Shown here in pieces: positions 47,122 to 60,700 of a DNA stretch of 64,000 bases. Position 1 is the stretch's first letter; every line of letters starts with the position of its first letter. Made by a program: the position numbers and the translations under genes. Source of the stretch: Apiospora phragmitis (Eukaryota > Ascomycota > Sordariomycetes > Amphisphaeriales > Apiosporaceae); assembly GCA_038363925.1 (NCBI GenBank), contig JAQQWL010000006.1, positions 3,948,501 through 4,012,500 of the forward strand. Direction: 5' to 3'. The notes under the pieces are model-generated. The model worked only from the letters and a program-made list of their open reading frames with translations, did not search any database and was not told the origin of the DNA.

Positions 47122-48858
47122 ATGTCTAGCGGCGGCGGCGGCAACTTCGAGTTCATTGTCACAGACCAGAACAATCGTGGCATCGATGATAAGACACGAG
47201 AGAAGATTCGGAAGAAGGCCATGAAGGCCACGGCTGCTGCTCGCAAGGGCTCCGGCAGCTGGGGCAAGCAAAATCTTCGCCAAGTCCCCGTCTTTGTCCA
47301 ACCCCCCACGACGGCATTTGCTAGTGCTGGTTCAGCTACAGCTACCCCGCAGCAGCAGCAGCAGCCACCACATGCGCAGCTCAAGTCGGAGCCGAACAAC
47401 GACGGGCTAGTCGAGTTACCGCTATCAACAGATGCAGCATCGTCGTCGACCCATGTCTCCTCCAAGAATGCCACCTCTAACGCCCTACTGCGGCGGCCTC
47501 GCCAAAACAGGCCACCCAGGCCCATGCCGCCCATGGGCCTCGAGACGGTTACGGCTAAAACGGGACTGAACATCCTCGACCTCTCGGCTTTGACGATGGT
47601 TCAAGTGGGTCAGACCGCCTCGGCCATCCTCGAACTGCAATCCAACGAGCTGAGTGGTCTCGTGAGTCGCCGCCGCCGATCCTACCTCTCATTCGTACCC
47701 ATCAAGTACGGCCACAGTCCTTACCTGGACGACGCGGTTAAATGCCTAGCCATGCGGGCTCGGCGCGTCCTGGTACCGTCAGCAAGGCCTCCTGAAACAC
47801 AAGAAATATTACAGTACAGCCGAGCTCTGCAGAGCCTGCAAAACGCTGTGAATGGCCAGAATTGGCATAACGCAGATGTGCTGTGCACCGTGGAACTTCT
47901 CTGCTTGTACGAGGTGGGTGATGCCGGAATGCACCCTGTTTTCAAGTCCACCATTGCTGACTGTCTGAGCCAAGTTGTTGGAATCGAAACGTTCTCATGC
48001 CTGGGAGCGGCACATTGCAGGCGCCGCCCGCCTCATTCAGATGCGAGGACCTATGCGCTTCCTGACGCCATACGATATGTCGCTGTTGTTTAGCTTGATG
48101 GGTCCATTGGTAAGTATCCTGACAACTGTCCCACTGTTGGCGCCCAGTGTACTTCGGTATGCTTACCTTGTTCAATATAGGTATTCGAGAGCTGTCGCTT
48201 GAACCAAGCATGCTTCCTGGACGAAGAGCCATGGCAACGGCTGCTCAAGTATGTGATCAGCCCCGATGAGTTACTATCGGCTCGAAGCCACATCGCCATC
48301 TTCTCGTGGTGCATCTTTATCAAGTTCCCACGACTCCTTCGTGACGTCACCAACTTGATGTACGGCGATACTCAGGATGATCAAACTGTGCTTTATGAAC
48401 GTGCCCTGGCATTCAGAGCTGAATTGCATCAATGGCGCAAGGAGTTTGACGCCATTGTTGCTGCGACCGGCAATAGACGAAACCTGTCTACGTTCGATAC
48501 AGACGTGAGGTCCGAGCTGTCCGGCGCCAATTTAGAGCTGTTGTCGTCGGCGAACCGCCTGCTGACCTGCCTATCTGGAGAGAATATCGAGGACTATGAG
48601 CGTCAGGCCGTGGACTGCGCTAGGGCACAACGACAGCTCTCCGTAGACACCATGCGTGTCAACCCGTGGGCGGGCTTCTATCTCCGACAGATCACGAACT
48701 TTGGAGAGGCCACGCTGAGTACCACGAAGCTCTGGCTGAACAATCCCAACCGACCAGGTTCGCTTGTGGACAAGGGCAAGTTCCGAATATGGCGCGACTT
48801 ATTGTTCCAGAACGCACGGCGTGTACTGACGCCCGACTCTGGTGGCGAGCTTGTATGA
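47122..48858 (+). CDS. fungal transcription-factor-domain protein lacking a zinc cluster
   Basis: Likely a regulator. Exons 47122-47913, 47975-48109 and 48181-48858 join in phase 0 to give 534 residues. The N-terminus has the motif FEFIVTDQNNRG...REKIRKKAMKATAAARK...NLRQVP, common in fungal C6-regulator relatives. A Gln/Pro-rich linker (QQQQQPP) and an alpha-helical domain like Fungal_trans_2/DUF3468 follow (LLCLYELLESKRSHAWERH, AARLIQMRGP). No CxxCxxxxxxC zinc cluster is present in the 534 residues or in the 80 bases before the ATG, so direct DNA binding is doubtful. It is the regulator candidate closest to the PKS cluster. C-terminus: stop at 48,856-48,858. Confidence 0.75.
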
Positions 48859-51291
48859 TTATCTATCAGCCGTGGCTAGCTATCAATACCGAGTCCTCAG
48901 GGCTGCGTATTTGCTTCGACACGAAAGGAAGCATGTTGATATGCAAATTTGATCCTGTGCGAACTATGGTGAAGAGACACCCCAATGCGGTGGACTGGCG
49001 CCGGTGAGCTCAACCGATATCTTCGAGCATATGTCAAAATGCTATCGACGAGAACCGATGCTGCCTCTGCAGGTGTCTGCAGGTTCGTGCATGAGCTGGG
49101 CACGCCCTCCCTCAATGGCTGGCTTCACGCTCCGCTGAACCGCGACTATCTGCCCCTCTCACCCATCATATTCCGGCCTGTCAAATCTTGACTGCACATA
49201 CATCCCCGACAAAGCAAAAGAACAGGCAACTGGATCTCTTGCTGGGCTCTTCCAGACCATGGCACGAATGCAGCCATGTTCTTGGCTAAGCGCTTGGCTT
49301 CACTTCAGGCTTGACGGTTGGATATACTGGGTCTAACATATTGATGGCAACCAGCATTTACCTAATTCCTGCTGGAGATGACCAAAACAACCACCTACTA
49401 TACATCAAAACTGGTTGCTGGTCTTAGCTCGATGACAACCATTATTGGCTGCGTCGACGAGGAGGAACGGAACTTCGTGGCTCGAGATGCACAGACGGGC
49501 GGATCGTCTCTGTGGGCGGAGGAGGATGCTTGGAGAAGGTCTCATATCAGACAGCAGAATCTTTAGGTGACTAACATTTGTAACATGATAGCGGCAATGG
49601 TCTGGTGAATGTATGTGACGGTCTGTTTCACATTCTCGCTTCTGATCGACAAAATGCTCATGTTAGCAACAAGAACAATATTCGATCGGGACAGCAAAAG
49701 AGCCAAGGTTTACGAAGAAAAGTATTAGGATTTCTGTGAAAGACGTTCAGATTAAAATGAGATTAAAGTCAGCCTCAATTGATTTACCTATTTGACTCGA
49801 TACACATTGCCTGCTGTCAGAGTACATGATGATGCCCAAGTGTTGCCCGCCACTGAACCCAGCAAAAACCAAATGTCTGCTACTGTACATGATCGGGAGG
49901 ATCCTGGCTTCGCGTATGGTACGCTACTAGACCCCGGCACCGTGCCCACTTGAGCTTGAGGTGTCCTCCCATCGCCGGGGTAAAAATATTGGGGATAAAC
50001 ACACCCGTTAAGGCCATATAGCAAAGCCTCCATGCTGCACCGAAGTGCCACCCCAGCCATGAGGATGCCAGCTTCGCTCTGGTCAGCGCGCAGGTCTGGA
50101 CAAGGATCCATCTTCCCAACGTTTACCAAGCCCGGTCGTAACCGAGAAGGTTGCTTAGTGAGGGCGTGAACTAAAGCAGCAGGAGGATGAGAAAGGACGA
50201 AGAAGAAAAGAGGGAAAGAAGGCTGAGAGAGGTGGGAGATGGGGAGGAACTTATACCTGTCCCAGTGGGGTCCAGCCAGCATGCAAAATCTTTGAGGCTT
50301 GTTGTGCTTGCCCAAGTGATGAAGGGGACGGCGGGAACAGTATCACCAGCGGAGGCAGCAGTTACGTCATGTTATGACAAAATGAGCACATACACACCAA
50401 ACACACCCAAATACACATGCACTTGGGCAGCCAGTGCCATGGCCACCTGCCAATAACTAGCCGCTTGCAATAGAATCAAATGCAAAAGGTAAATGCAGAT
50501 TCACCGAGACGGCCCATTTCCAACACGTGCAGCTACCTAATCTTGTGTTGGTGCTTATTTGACGTGCGTCATATAAGTGAGTGGGAAGGTATCTAGAACG
50601 GCCGGTGCTTGTTGCTCTTTCCAGATGGACTTAGGTGTAGATGCCTCCTCCCTCGATGCATAGCTCAGCAGAAGAGCAAGTAGGGTATGCCATACCTTGA
50701 ATTTGTAACCGCAAGCACCAAGGATCAGTACCACCTACCTAAGTACCTATCTCCCAAATTAGCTGTGCCTGACACGGAGTGTCGATATGCCATGTGCTCA
50801 AGTGCACACGCCCCCCTCCCCCCGTAAGGTCATGACGGGAGGCTCAATGCCAACAAATTGCACGAGCTTAGAGCACTGTGGTAGCTTAAGTAAGGTAGGT
50901 ATGTAGGAAGGAGGTACGCACATTGAGTGGCATTTGCTCCCTGCTTGATTCGGTAGCACTTAGTCAATTCCAGTATTTGGGTGGTAGCATGGCCTAGAAG
51001 CTTCGGAACTTCAGTATGGGCAAGTCTATGCATGTCGTCGTTGTTGTTACTTTGTACCTATCGAAGATGATCCAGAGCTATGGGTACTTCACTTCACGTG
51101 GTATCACTTACTCTGCTGTCTCATCCCAGTTTTCTGGTGTATCAGGGGCCAACTTAGTGATTCTTTCCTATTTTTTGCTGATCTATTGGTACCCTTGGTA
51201 GAACGACGAGGTAGCCGCCCCTTCTCGTGCACACATCAAATCCGAAGTGGCTGTTATTAGGCTACTCTAGAAGCGGCGTGGTGACACAGGA
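48859..51291. other. long gene-poor stretch
   Basis: 2.4 kb of normal composition. The longest frame is on the minus strand at 49,788-50,315; it shows no domain, signal peptide or family resemblance and is not called. TACCTA-type short repeats occur near 50,735-50,755. I see no supported gene. Confidence 0.45.
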
Positions 51292-52020
51292 TCAAGTCCC
51301 GCTCGCGTTCGTTTTGTGTACGGACATATTCCGGCTGTCCCAATATTCCCTGCCGTAGTTGACCAAGATCTCATCGCCGGCCTTCAGTCCCGCGCCGCCA
51401 TCAGCACTCCCAGCAGCATGCCGCCGAACCCCGGCCGCCCGACCAGCTGGACAGACGAAGATGCCAACCTTCCGCTCCCACTTCCAACCCTCCCTACGCC
51501 GGTCGGACGGTACCTGCACCAGACAGTCGCGGAACTCGGCGTTGGCCTTGTCCGCGATGCCGTGAAAGTCGTTGGCCATGCGAGACTCGTTGCCGCACTG
51601 CGTCGCGTCGATGCTGAGTCCGCCACCACCGACATCCTCCTTGTCGAGTTGATGGAAGCTCAGGTCATAGTGGCTGCGCGTGTCCGTGTCTTCCCGCGCG
51701 TCTGTGTGCACCCGTCCGACGTATAGGCACAGGAACGACGACGGGGCCATGTCGGACGCGGCGAAGAGCCCGCGCTGGCCGAGCGCTGGGTGGTGCGCCG
51801 GAGACATGATGGTGCGTATGCAGACGCGGTCGCCGTTGTTCGGGGCGGCGACGAGGGCACGGGTGACCTTGTCCAGGGATTCGGCAGTGGTGGAGGGCCG
51901 GCCCAGGGCGTTGCGCATGTCTGGCGTCACGGCGGGAGAGTATATCAGGTCTGTGAGATACTGCACCTCTTCGGGCCAGTTCTCGGGAGGGCTGCCCGCT
52001 GTGGTACCGATGGTGGCCAT
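51292..52020 (-). CDS. small SET-domain protein
   Basis: Putative protein-lysine methyltransferase or SET-fold protein of 242 residues, a single exon from ATG 52,020. Order: N-terminal helical part (about residues 1-70), then GQRGLFAASDMAPSSFLCLY (start of SET), YDLSFHQ, SIDATQCGNESRMANDF, the NAEFRDC strand and the ending GDEILVNYGREYW. In place of the usual NHxCxPN it has NDFHGIADKANAEF, which resembles a SET variant (NDYRGI...PNaeF) seen in other fungal proteins. The cofactor site may be intact. Divergent from the MFS gene across about 550 bases. Target unknown. Confidence 0.7.
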   Translation of the reverse strand: MATIGTTAGSPPENWPEEVQYLTDLIYSPAVTPDMRNALGRPSTTAESLDKVTRALVAAPNNGDRVCIRTIMSPAHHPALGQRGLFAASDMAPSSFLCLYVGRVHTDAREDTDTRSHYDLSFHQLDKEDVGGGGLSIDATQCGNESRMANDFHGIADKANAEFRDCLVQVPSDRRREGWKWERKVGIFVCPAGRAAGVRRHAAGSADGGAGLKAGDEILVNYGREYWDSRNMSVHKTNASGT

Positions 52021-52571
52021 CTCTCCCTGCGTGGATGTTTCCTGGCCCTTCAGGCTGATGGTTCCGCGTTGATAAGTGGGGTTTGACCAAATTTATTTTG
52101 AGGGTGGTAGACTCAAGCTTTTCTCACAGACTAGCGGCTTCAATGAAGGGGGACGTTGGATGATTAGGTAATGAATCCCGCGATCTTGGGGTTTCTAGTC
52201 AGACTAGTCTCGGTATCGACTTTTGGACGGAAGATTGAGTGACAGCCAATCATTCAAGTCAAGCCGAGAAGCTAGTCCTCTTTGGGTGTGCGACGAGCTG
52301 AAGCCGAGATCAAAAGGGGCTAGATCGTTTCTTGGCTAAGCCGAGCTGCCCCTGGTTGCCCCTGATGGCCAATCAGAGCCCGTCTGTCAACACCAGGGCG
52401 CGCAGGTGTAAGCCGAGTCTTGCCAGAGACAAGTCAAGAAATTGCCAGAAGGCAGTCCGTATATATACTGTTTCTATTCCGTACTTCTATCACGTTCTTC
52501 AAAGACATGCGTGGACTTCTTGATCTCTCAGACTCTCTCAATAACAACCACAGAACGTCAACACACAGGGT
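52021..52571. promoter_or_regulatory. shared divergent promoter, SET gene and MFS exporter
   Basis: 551 bases between two divergent start codons. AAGCCGAG-type words recur (near 52,261, 52,337 and 52,409), which could be operator sites. The TATA box of the MFS gene lies at its downstream end. Confidence 0.45.
52460..52467 (+). promoter_or_regulatory. TATA box of the MFS exporter
   Basis: TATATATA, 105 bases before the ATG at 52,572, followed by a pyrimidine-rich start region (TGTTTCTATTCC). Confidence 0.5.
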
Positions 52572-54490
52572 ATGAGTGACACATCTTCAGCGAAGCCGAC
52601 CACGGCAAGTTACGGAACTATGGAAGACGTTCGTCCCGATATAGACGAGAACATCGAGCACGGGGAAGTACCAGATGATGCCCAGCCCGAACGATCTCCA
52701 TTTCGCATTTACACCACCTTTGCCGCCCTTTGCGTGAGTGTTTTCGAGATCTAATCCCACCCCTCTGACTGTGTATCCTGCTTCCCCTCCTTAGCTGACA
52801 CCTCTTCGATTTCCAGCTCGACCTCTTCGTTGCCGCTCTGAACCAGACCATCGCCTCGACCACGATCCCCTCCATCACGGCCGACCTCCCCGGCAGCGCC
52901 GCGGGCTACACCTGGATCGGCGGCGCCTACCTGCTCGCCAACGCGGCCGGTGGGCCCATCTGGGCGCGCGGCAGCGACATCTGGGGCCGCAAGCCGGCGA
53001 TGCTGGCGGCGCTCGCGCTGTTCGCGGCCGCCACGACGGTCGTCGCCGCGAGCGCCGACATGGCCACGCTGCTGTGCGGCCGGGGCCTGCAGGGCGCCGC
53101 GGCGGGCGGGCTGATGCAGCTCGTCACCATCGCGCTGTCGGACCTGCTCAGCTTAAGGCACCGCGCTCTGGGGCTGAGCGCGCTGGGGCTGGTTTGGGTT
53201 GTCGCTGGGACTGCGGGGCCTGTTGTTGGCGGGGCGCTGGCGCAGTATGCGAGCTGGCGGTGGTGCTTCTGGCTGAGCTTGCCCGTGTGCGCCGTCACCT
53301 TTTTCGTCATGCTGATGTTCCTCGATGTGCATAACCCGCGTACGGCGCTGGCCGTGGGGCTCCGCGCCATCGACTGGCTCGGCATTGCCTCGATGTTGGC
53401 GGCGACGCTGCTGCTTCTCTTGGGGCTGGACCTGGGGGGCATCGTGTATCCTTGGGGTAGTCCTACTATCATTTGCATGGTTGTGCTCGGGGCGTGCATG
53501 GTTCCCATTTTCCTACACATCGAGATGAGCGTCGCAAGGTTTCCGCTCATTCATCTGGCCATGTTCCGCGATCGGTCGAATGTCGCCACCGTTATAGTTG
53601 CCTTCACCCACAGCATCTCCTCTTTCGGCACCGAGTACTACTTGCCTCTCTACTTCCAAGCGGTCAAGCAAACCACTCCTTTCCAGAGCGGGTTCCTGAT
53701 CCTGCCCCTGATCATCACGTGCGTGGTTGTGGACATTGTGAGCAGCGCCTACATGTTCAAGTTTGGTCGCTACAGGGAACTCATCTGGGGCGGGACAGCC
53801 CTATTGACCCTGGGCACGGGCTTCTACATTGCCTACGACGCCGACACGAGCATGGCAGCCATTATCGGATTCCAGATAGTCCATGGTATGGGCATGTCGT
53901 CCTTGTTCCAGACGCCCCTGATGGCTCTCCAGAGCAGCGTATCCCAGGCCGACACCGCAACGACCACGGCGACCCTGGGCTTCCTCCGCAACCTGGGCAT
54001 GTGCTTGTCGACGGTGATTGGCGGCGTCGTGTTCCAGAACAGCATGGCGTCCTGGCGGTCACGGCTCGCCGCCAGCGGGCTCGACGAAGCCCAGCTGCAG
54101 GCCTTATCGGGGTACGGAGCGTCTGCACATGTCAATATGCCCCAGCATCTGACAGACCCGGTGCAGCGTCAGACAGTCATCGACGCCTTCGCGTGGAGCG
54201 TTCGTAACATGTTCATCGTGTATACGTGCATTGCGGGGGTCGGTCTGCTCGCCTCTGCTTTCATTAAACAGAGATATATGAGCAAAGAACACACCGAGAC
54301 GAGGACGGGTGTCGATAACATGACCGACCAGAGAAAGGCAAAGGCGGAGCGAAGAGTTGTAGTCGGAACGGAGCATGAAACGAATACCACACGATTATTG
54401 CATTACATGTGTCCTCGGGAGACAAATCATTGGAGGAACCTTCGAAGGGCAGCAGACGGGCTACGTAGCTTCACTGGAGAGGAACTGTAG
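52572..54490 (+). CDS. MFS drug:H+ antiporter, DHA2-type (14 TMS)
   Basis: Proton-driven plasma-membrane exporter, as usual in fungal metabolite clusters. Exon 1 is 52572-52733 and exon 2 is 52817-54490, with an 83-base intron (GTGAGT...TTTCCAG); the product is 611 residues. An acidic cytosolic N-tail (about 45 residues) precedes FAALCLDLFVAALNQTIAST (TM1). Loop 2-3 carries the motif-A-like RGSDIWGRKP, and the motif-C-like segment is GLVWVVAGTAGPVVGGALAQ. About 14 hydrophobic segments follow to VGLLASAFIKQRYMS. The last 70 residues are polar and Arg/Lys-rich. It converges with the PKS (230 bases between stops). Substrate inferred only from location. Confidence 0.88.
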
Positions 54491-54721
54491 TGTTCATCGG
54501 ATTACTTTGACTCACTCAGGGGGGCTATTTGAGGTTGAAGAGAAGATTATAGTTATTCTAATGCTATCTAGTTCATAAACAGGAGCAAAAGTAAAGGTGA
54601 ACAGAAGGAAGGAAATAGCAACAGAGAAGTACCGTATAAACCTGTATAGCCTTAAGCAAACGAGGCTAGTTATCAAGCAGATGATCGCCGCTAGGGTCAC
54701 GACTGGCACGTTAATATGTCT
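54491..54721. other. intergenic between convergent MFS and PKS 3' ends
   Basis: 231 bases with AT-rich ends, presumably 3' UTRs of both genes. Confidence 0.5.
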
Positions 54722-57700
54722 TTATGCAGCTTTTGCCGCCTCAGAAACCACCTTTGACCGTGTGGCAACCTTTTTTGCCAACGAGGATATCGGTATGTTC
54801 TCGTTCATTTCTACGTCCGCGATATCGGATTCGATTTCCTGCTGTATCCAAGAGCGGAGCTCGCTCGCGACCAGACTGTCCAGACCAAGACTGCCTGCCG
54901 TCACGGAGGGGTCGATATCGTCCGGGGGAATGGTCAAAAGACGGGACAGTTTCCCCACTAGGGCGTCGGTCGTGACTCTGACTGCGTCGTCTAGGCTGGT
55001 GGCTTGACGGAGCTCGCTCCGGATCCTTTGGCCGGAGCCGTCTCTTTGCGGCCCCTGCACCATGTGGTGCGTGTCGATGTTCATGATGTGGCCGAACTTG
55101 GCCTTGTCGATACGGGGGTACTCCGCGCGCGCCTGCGCCATCATGCCGCCCGTGGTAAGGCCGGTGATCAGCTGCGCGGCCGTCTCCTGGCCCGGCACGC
55201 TCTGCCCCGTGATGGCCGCCTGGAGGATGGCGAGCATCTCGTGCTCGCGGATGCCGGCGAACACCGAGCTGCGCATGTGCTCGTAGACGCGGTCGCTCGT
55301 CGTCTCTTCGGCTATGAACCCGACGCCCAGCATCAGGCCGATGTCGATGGAGCACGCGGGCAGGCCCTGGCCGCGCCGGTAGTGCGCGAGCGCATCCTGG
55401 TAGGCGCTGCCGGCGGAATAGTTGCCCTGCGCAAGCGCCCCGCCGACTCCGGCGGCCGAGGAGAGGAACACGAAAAAGTCCATGGTCTTGGGCATGTGTT
55501 TGTGCAGGTTCCAGCTTCCTTGCACCTTGACCCGCGTAACCCCGAGGAATTGCTCGTGCGTCATATTCTTGTAGATCTGCAACAAATACAGTCAGTCAGC
55601 TTACGGTTAGATCGAATCGGCAATCTGGGGCATATTATGGCTTACCCCGTCGCGAAGTACCATCGCCCCCTGTATTACGCCCCGAATCTCGGGCCAGGAC
55701 TCGGATTGGCATCTGGCCAGACAAGCTAAGAGCTGGTCCTCGTTGCTAACATCGCACTCGAAGGCGGCAGCCTGAGCACCTCCCTCCCTCAGGCGACACA
55801 GAAGCTCACGTACGTTAGGCTTACTATCCCCGGAGCGCGAGAGCAGCAGGATATGCTTTGCTCCGGACTTCGCCATCCAATCGGCGATGCACCTGCCCAA
55901 ACCACCACCGCCTCCCGCGATTACATAGGTTGCATCGGGCCGGAAGCGCATCGGGGCCATGAGAGGCGGAGGAGTCGCCATAATGGCATCATCATCGCGG
56001 GCTTCGAGAACAATCTTGCCCGTGTGCTTGCCCATCTGCATGGTTCGGAACGCCTCTTCGGTTTGCGAAAATGGATAGGACGTGATAGGATGCACCGGCC
56101 GGATCGTTTTATTGTCCAGCAAGTCCATAACTTCGGAGAACACGCGTGACGCAGTCACCACGTCGTGGTCGAGTAAATCGAGCATGTTGACCCCATGGAA
56201 GGAGACGTTCTGCAAGAAGGGCTCCATATCAATACCTGTGTTGCCCACGATATCCCTCTTGCCCAGCTCGACGAACCGGCCGAACCGTGCAATGCAGCGC
56301 CACGACCGATGCAGTTTCTCGCCCGCTAGCGAGTTCAGCACCACGTCTACGCCCTTGTTCTTGGTTAGGCGCATAACTCCCGCCGCGAAGTGGGTATCCC
56401 GGCTATGGAAGATGTTTTCGTCAGGGATCTTGTATTCGTTGATGAGAAGCTGCTTCTTCTCCTCCGAGGATACTGTCGCAAAGACCTGAGCACCGATGTG
56501 CTGCGCTAAGATTACAGAAGCCTGGCCTACGCCACCCGCTGCACCATGTACTAGAAGGCTTTCTCCGTGCCGTAAGCGAGCGATATTCGAAAGGGCATGG
56601 TGGGCGGTGCTATAGATAAGTGGCAGAGAGGCCGCCGTGATCAGGTCCATGCCCCGCGGTACAAGCTGAACCATGGATTCATCAGCAAAAATCCGGGTAC
56701 CCATGGTACCTAGCTTCCAGGTCATAACAGCATCGCCCTCTTTCAACTTCGTGACGCTGTTACCGATGCGGCGAATAATGCCGCTGCAGTCTAACCCGAT
56801 GGCTGGCAACTCAAGCTGACCCATCGCTGCCATGATGTCCAGGAAGTTAAGACCCGCCGCTTTGATCTCGATCTCAACTTGGTTCTCGCCAAGTTGGTTT
56901 AATGCGTTAGTGCTTCGTTCATCCCGAAAATGGAGGGTGTCGAGGCGCCCCGGCGTACCGACCGCCATGGTCAAGGACCGCCCCTCCTGACGAAACGGCA
57001 TCTGGCGTGGTGCGGGCGATACATTCAGCTCCGTAACAATATCATTCATGTCCTTGTCTAGCATGACGCGCGGTACCATCGGCAAACCATTTCGCACAGC
57101 GACCTCCCAGTCAAATATCCCCCCTTTTTGGGCGTTGCAAGCCCTGATAAACACTCTATAGGCGGCAGAGACCGTTTCTTGCGAGGCTATCGGCGACTCG
57201 TAGTCAAGGTCGAGTGTCGTGAGGCGGCTTTCAATATCCTCGGAGCGAATGGACCTCGCCAATCCGGACATAAGACTCGCTGAGGGGTTTTCGCTCTTGA
57301 CCGCCCCGCCACGCGTTACGTAGATGGTGTCGTGGGAGGCCAAGACGATGCGCTGAAGGGCTTCCCAGTCTTGGTCTGAAATGCTTGGAAGGTACGCTTC
57401 CTGTTTGGTAGCGTCGAGTAGAACCAAGGCGGAGTAATGGCTTAACTCAAGGTTCGTGGTCTCGTGTAATTGCCGCACCAGAACATTGCAGCCCTGGTCG
57501 ACTAGCAGTTTGCTTAGCTGTTCTACAAAGGCCAAGACCTCCACATCGTGATGCTTTGGTAGGACAATGAGGGCCGAAGGAGTGATAGATTCGCATGAAG
57601 GCTGGCTGGCAGTTGTCGCGATTACTGAAGTACCAATATCACGCTCATTCTGGTGATCTCCAAAATCGAAGTCCACTCCAGTGAAGCCACTTGACTTCAT

Positions 57701-60700
57701 CAACTCGTCCCATTGGCTTACAGTCAGTGTGGGACCATTGTGGCGGCCATCCTCTTCTCCTGTTTTGCGGTAACTCATTAGCACTGACTGGGTTATGGTT
57801 CCTAGGAAATGGTATTTCACTCACCGTACCACCAGCCCTCGAACGATCCCACGATCATGTGAAAATGCATCTTTTCGGCAGCGTTCGTGATTTCAGTTAG
57901 AATGAGTTTTCCGCCAGGCTTCAGGAGCTTTCGAGTATTTTCCAGGGCCTGTTTAATGGACTTGGTTGCATGGAGCACAAGGGCAGCAATAATTAAGTCA
58001 TATGACCCTGGCTCGAACTGCTGCTCTGCAGGGTCTTGTTCAACATTCAACGGGGCAAAGTGCATGAATGGTACCCAGTGTGCAAGCTTCTGCTGCGCCT
58101 TCTCGAAGTAACCTGTACTGATGTCGGTAAACGTATAGCTCTCAAAGCGCGGAGGTACACCCCCGAGCCGCCGAGAGCTTGGAGCACCGGAAGTGAGGTG
58201 CCGGCGGTACCAGCGCCAACCTCCAGGATTTTCATGGTCGGGTTCTTATGGGCCATCAAGTCCACGTAGTTAGCCAACACACTGGATTGTACTTTGCCCA
58301 GTCCATCTTGGTAAAAGTTGCCGAGGATGTTATCTTGCATCAGAACGTCATGAGTTCGCACTTCCCCCCTCAAAATCTGAGGCAGGTGTCTTCCGTGCTG
58401 CACGAGGGCTGCGCCGTCCGCCGAAGAGCGCGATACGCGAGTCAGCAATTCATCTTCGGCCTCAGAGCTCATTCTAAGCCAGCCTGGTTCAGGACTACTG
58501 TCCAAGCCCCTGTGCAATGCGTGCGTTTGGTGCCAGTGTTCGCCCCGCAAGCCTTTTTCATGGCATCGCTTCATATACTCCCAAAAAAGCTTGAAATGCC
58601 CGACAAATGAGCTAGAGTGTTTGGGTGTAATCTCTGCTAGGACGCGTTTGATGATGATCAAGCATGCTCTCTCCAGCTCCAGCTCCAGCTCCAGTAATAG
58701 AATCTGATTTCCTTTGCCTCGGCTATCGAATCTGTCTCGACACAGCTTCTTGATCTCGCTCGAGTGCAATAAAGATATATCCAAGCCCCAGTGGAAACCC
58801 GAAATTAGTTTCCGGAAGCTCTGAGAGTTACGCGATGAGGCCAAGGCGGCAGCTTTGATATCCTCGACAATGACAAGTGGCTTGTTCCAATGCTTGTCCT
58901 GTGCCAGCACGACCAAATCCTTGCGCTCACCCGACGCAGCCTTCTTGGCACACGAGAAACCTGGCAACTCGATACCTGGTTCCGTAGGCATACTGGCAGA
59001 CACGTACAAGCGCCCAATACCGGTTGGGACCATGGTAACGGATATGTCCTTATAAACAGTCGAGTAAGACAGGAAGCTCATTTGGATAATACTGTCTAAT
59101 GTGGCCGGATGAATGACATGAGGATATTCGAAGTTGTGTTTCATCGTGCTCTTGGTGTCTGGGATCTTGATGGTGCATACAGATTGGTGGTCGCCTTTCT
59201 TGATGCTAACTAGGCCTTGGAACACCGGGCCGTATTGTAATCCAATTGATTCAAGGTTATCGTAGAATTGTCGAGGCTTCTGGTGGCGGGTGTATTCTCC
59301 AGTGATTCTCCCGTTTTCCTTCCTATACCCGGAGACCAGGATCTCATTCTCATTCGCGAATGATGGATTTCCGGTAGACTTGTAGTGTATGCGCATCAGG
59401 CCGGAGCAGTTGCGCTCCCATGACTCCCTCCGCGAGTAAAGTTGGAATTTCTGCCACAAGGGGGCGTTCGTGGACGGCCTCACGGTCAACATCGTTTCCA
59501 CGCCGCCTTCATCGTCATCGTCAGGCACTATAAGAGCCTTGCCAATTACCACGCCCCGTAGCTCGTAGCCTTCTATCTCTCGAGCCGGGTCAGCTTTCTG
59601 GCACATGGCCTCGATTGCCATGATTACCATGCCCGTCGCTGGGTATAGAGTTACTCCTTGTACTTTGTGTTGTCTCATCCAAGGCACCTCACTCCCTTTC
59701 AGAATGTTGCGGAACCTAGGCTCATAATCTAGCGAATCGAGTGTCTGAGAGCCAAGGAGATCGGTGCGAGGATGTTTCCTAAATCGATGAGCGCTGGCCA
59801 TATGCGACTCGAACCAGAATTTGGAACTATGATTCCAGCTAAAGGGGGGAGGTCGACCAAGAAGGGGGTGCTAGCAGTTGCTACGAGCCCGTTCACGGCT
59901 TTGATGTCGATGGGGTAGCCCAGTTGAAACAATTTGCCGGCGAGGGTCAAGGTCGTTTGCATAGCACACTTTCCCCTTTCCAGAATCGATTGGTATTTCA
60001 ACTCTTTTAGAGGTGCTGAGTTGTCGGACCTATCCGTGAAGATCTGACGTAGTGGTTCGTGAAGTGCGCCATGAGGTCCGAGTTCAATGATCATGGTCGC
60101 AAAATCCTTCTGGTTATTTCGGCGTCGATTCTTGACGTTGACGTGGCTCTTTATCAAGGCTTGCATGCCGCCTAAGAAGTTGACTGGGCTTACCATGTTG
60201 TCGACCCAATAGTCTGGCCCTAGCATCTCGTTGCTGACAGTTCCCGGGTACAAAGAAGAGAACATTTTGGTTCTTTCTAGGTTCTGAGGCAGTGGTGTAA
60301 TGTGGGCCAAAGCCTGGCGGTAGATTTCGGCCACGTGTCGCATGTGATTTGAATGGTAAGCAACATGAACGTTTGCCAGCTTGCGAGTGAAGTGACCTTC
60401 CCCGTCGATGATATTTTTCAACTTGTCAATAGCTTCTGCGTCTCCTGAAAGCGTTGTGCTTGTTGGGCTATTCACACATCCGACAACTACCCGATCCGGG
60501 ACGTAGCGGTCGATATATGCAGCCGCGTCATCAGGTCCCAGACCAGTAGCAATCATTGCTCCGGCAAGTCCTACGTCGCTTGCCAGTCGCCCCCTATGGT
60601 ACGCGATTACCCAGGCATCTTGGCGTGTGATGGCATTCTTAGCATATGCAGCAGCGATCTCGCCGCTTGAATGACCAATCACCGCATCAGGGAAAATATT

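Noticed and set aside
49788..50315. 175-residue minus-strand open frame
   Set aside because: No family resemblance or conserved motif. One could imagine a small orphan protein, but nothing supports it over chance.
51680..52086. overlapping plus-strand open frames
   Set aside because: Antisense to the SET-domain gene, which has readable motifs.
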